A stretch of 6,380 nt of DNA from Spirochaetaceae bacterium (GTDB lineage Bacteria > Spirochaetota > Spirochaetia > Treponematales > Breznakiellaceae), in the NCBI GenBank assembly GCA_031258335.1, contig JAIRMY010000087.1, positions 1-6,380 of the forward strand, in the 5' to 3' direction. The position numbers and the translations under genes are program-made. This document shows, piece after piece, positions 5,266 through 6,380 of the stretch. Each line of letters starts with the position of its first letter. Position 1 is the stretch's first letter. The notes beneath the pieces were generated by a model. It saw only the letters and a list, made by a program, of their open reading frames with translations, had not been told where the DNA came from and ran no database searches.

Positions 5266-6269
5266 CACTTCTCCGAGGGTTTTTCCAGCCAGGGCATCAT
5301 GGAACGGAGTTCCGCGCCGACTTTTTCTATAGGGTGGGCGGACTCTATCGCCCGCATCCTGTTAAAGTGTGGGCGGTTCACCTGATTTTCCGAAATCCAG
5401 TCTTTGGCGAAAGTCCCGTCCTGAATGTCTTTTAGAATCTTGCGCATCGCGTTTTTGGTTTCGCCGGTGATAATTTTTGGGCCGCTGACATAGTCGCCAT
5501 ACTCGGCGGTATCGGATATCGAGTAACGCATGAACGACAGCCCGCCTCGGTTTACGAGGTCTATTATCAGCTTCATCTCGTGCATCACCTCAAAGTATGC
5601 GCTCTCGGGCTGGTAACCGGCTTCTACAAGCACTTCGTAGCCGCATTTCATCAGCGCGGAAACGCCGCCGCAGAGGACGGACTGTTCGCCAAACAGGTCT
5701 GTTTCCGTTTCTTCTTTAAACGTGGTTTCCAGTACGCCGGCCCGCGCCCCGCCTATAGCCGCGGCGTAGGCAAGCCCCAGCCGTTTGGCATCGCCTGTCG
5801 CGTCTTGATGAACGGCGATGAGACAGGGAACGCCCGCCCCCGCCTTGTACTGTTCGCGGACGGTATGACCGGGGCCCTTGGGCGCTATCATAACGACGTT
5901 TACGTCGGCGGGCGGCGTTATCTGCCCGAAATGGATGTTAAAGCCGTGGGCAAAAGCCAGCGTCTTGCCCGGCTTGAGGTTGGGCTTTATCGATTCGTTG
6001 TAAAGCCGCGCCTGTTTTTCGTCATTGATCAGTATGATGATGAAATCCGCCGCCGCCGCCGCATCCGCCGCGGTCTTTACCGTGAGCCCCGCCGCCTCGG
6101 CCTTTTTCCAGGACTTTGAGCCTTCGTACAGCCCGACTATTACTTTTAGTCCCGATTCCTTCGCGTTCAGGGCGTGCGCGTGCCCCTGCGAGCCGTATCC
6201 GATTACCGCGACCGTTTTGCTTTTTAGCGCTCCCAGGTCGCAGTCTTTTTCATAGTACATTATTGCCAT
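5265..6269 (-). CDS. ilvC: Ketol-acid reductoisomerase, class I
   Basis: The enzyme converts 2-acetolactate and 2-aceto-2-hydroxybutyrate to dihydroxy acids in valine, leucine and isoleucine synthesis, using Mg2+ and NAD(P)H in the cytoplasm. ATG 6269 is chosen because GGAGG (6275-6279) lies five bases upstream; an in-frame TTG at 6281 overlaps the RBS region and is unlikely. The 334 residues match the short class I form. The Rossmann motif is G24-Y-G-S-Q-G29, and the cofactor loop reads GLYEGSKSW (46-54) with S51 and S53 kept. H108 lies in FAHGFN. The metal and substrate residues are D191, E195 (TDLFGEQ), E227, E231 (YFEVMHE) and S252 (YSISDTAEYGDY). The C-terminal helical domain ends at KPSEK. 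All catalytic residues are present. It is convergent with the PBP gene and appears monocistronic within the window; no ilvBN or leu genes are seen nearby. Confidence 0.97.
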   Translation of the reverse strand: MAIMYYEKDCDLGALKSKTVAVIGYGSQGHAHALNAKESGLKVIVGLYEGSKSWKKAEAAGLTVKTAADAAAAADFIIILINDEKQARLYNESIKPNLKPGKTLAFAHGFNIHFGQITPPADVNVVMIAPKGPGHTVREQYKAGAGVPCLIAVHQDATGDAKRLGLAYAAAIGGARAGVLETTFKEETETDLFGEQSVLCGGVSALMKCGYEVLVEAGYQPESAYFEVMHEMKLIIDLVNRGGLSFMRYSISDTAEYGDYVSGPKIITGETKNAMRKILKDIQDGTFAKDWISENQVNRPHFNRMRAIESAHPIEKVGAELRSMMPWLEKPSEK

Positions 6270-6274
6270 GATTG

Positions 6275-6279
6275 CCTCC
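6275..6279 (-). promoter_or_regulatory. Ribosome binding site that fixes the ilvC start
   Basis: On the minus strand this is GGAGG, five bases before ATG 6269. It decides for the 334-residue product over the longer TTG start. Confidence 0.85.
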
Positions 6280-6289
6280 AAATTACCAC

Positions 6290-6316
6290 ATAGTACACGA
6301 TAAACTGAATTGTTAA
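6290..6316 (-). promoter_or_regulatory. Possible ilvC promoter
   Basis: Read on the minus strand, TTAACA (6316-6311) resembles a -35 box and TACTAT (6295-6290) a -10 box, but the spacer is only 15 bases. TTTAAC shifted one base gives 16. The position, about 20 bases upstream of the -10 to start codon, suits a short leader with no room for an attenuator or T-box. Moderate to weak. Confidence 0.35.
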
Positions 6317-6335
6317 AAGGTGTCGGTCCCCTTTT
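6315..6335. terminator. Palindrome with flanking A/T tracts, possible terminator of an upstream minus-strand gene
   Basis: AAAAGG (6315-6320) pairs with CCTTTT (6330-6335) around a 9-base spacer. Read on the minus strand it ends in TTTT and would sit between any gene to the right of the window and ilvC. It overlaps the proposed -35 box by two bases, and the stem is short. It may simply be a copy of an interspersed palindrome. Confidence 0.3.
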
Positions 6336-6355
6336 TCCCCTCGCCGCCCAGCCCC
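6328..6355 (-). other. G-quadruplex-type motif upstream of ilvC
   Basis: On the minus strand four G runs follow one another: GGGG (6355-6352), GGG (6349-6347), GGGG (6340-6337) and GGGG (6331-6328), with loops of 2, 6 and 5 bases. This fits the usual G3+N1-7 rule. It lies directly upstream of the proposed ilvC -35 box, on the coding strand. Whether it folds in the cell is unknown. Confidence 0.5.
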
Positions 6356-6358
6356 TCG

Positions 6359-6372
6359 CCCGGCAGACTCGC
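6359..6372. repeat. 14-bp exact repeat shared with the left end (94-107)
   Basis: CCCGGCAGACTCGC occurs here and at 94-107 in the same orientation, in both cases in GC-rich non-coding sequence next to further GCC/GGC-rich runs. It continues into the window edge, so its full length is not visible. Confidence 0.45.
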
Positions 6373-6380
6373 CCGCCGCC

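Noticed and set aside
5580..6119. 179-codon plus-strand open frame
   Set aside because: Shadow of ilvC, whose full catalytic set is encoded on the minus strand; long antisense frames are expected from its GC-rich third positions.

Overview
The window looks like chromosomal DNA of a spirochaete, most likely a Treponema of the termite-gut type. This is an inference from three things: the style of the Rpn-type nuclease remnant with its heptad-repeat tail, the moderate-to-high GC content with dispersed GC-rich intergenic repeats, and the envelope genes. No rRNA or other phylogenetic marker is present to confirm it.

Layout. (1) 1-185 is a non-coding leader with a GC-rich imperfect repeat, followed by a -10-like box and a strong ribosome binding site. 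(2) 186-1257 is a broken PD-(D/E)XK (Rpn/PDDEXK_2) nuclease-transposase gene. It carries one in-frame stop (348-350) and a 169-bp insertion with two near-identical GC-rich hairpins, which resembles a non-autonomous IS200/IS605-type element. Its 3' end encodes four tandem heptads. (3) 1314-1627, minus strand, holds two very short overlapping genes (46 and 58 codons, ATGA overlap): a membrane-anchored peptide followed by a coiled-coil-like peptide. I recognise neither. (4) 1692-2858, minus strand, encodes a membrane-anchored protein with two LysM domains and an intact M23 metallopeptidase domain. (5) 2868-5242, plus strand, is a probable operon reading away from the M23 gene: a minimal signal peptidase I, then directly abutting it a class B penicillin-binding protein with a C-terminal PASTA domain. 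(6) 5265-6269, minus strand, is ilvC (class I ketol-acid reductoisomerase), convergent with the PBP gene and with its own ribosome binding site and a probable promoter. (7) The last 100 bases hold a palindrome, a G-quadruplex-type G-run array on the minus strand and a 14-bp sequence identical to one at the left end.

How the genes relate. The middle is a cell-envelope block. The PBP cross-links septal or lateral peptidoglycan, the M23/LysM protein probably trims it (or binds it), and signal peptidase I processes exported proteins. The M23 gene and the lepB-PBP operon diverge from a 56-68 bp shared control region. The two small genes lie 64 bp downstream of the M23 gene on the same strand and may be co-transcribed with it. 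ilvC (branched-chain amino acid synthesis) and the nuclease remnant are functionally unrelated neighbours. The best candidates for something undescribed are the overlapping micro-gene pair and the dual-hairpin insertion element.
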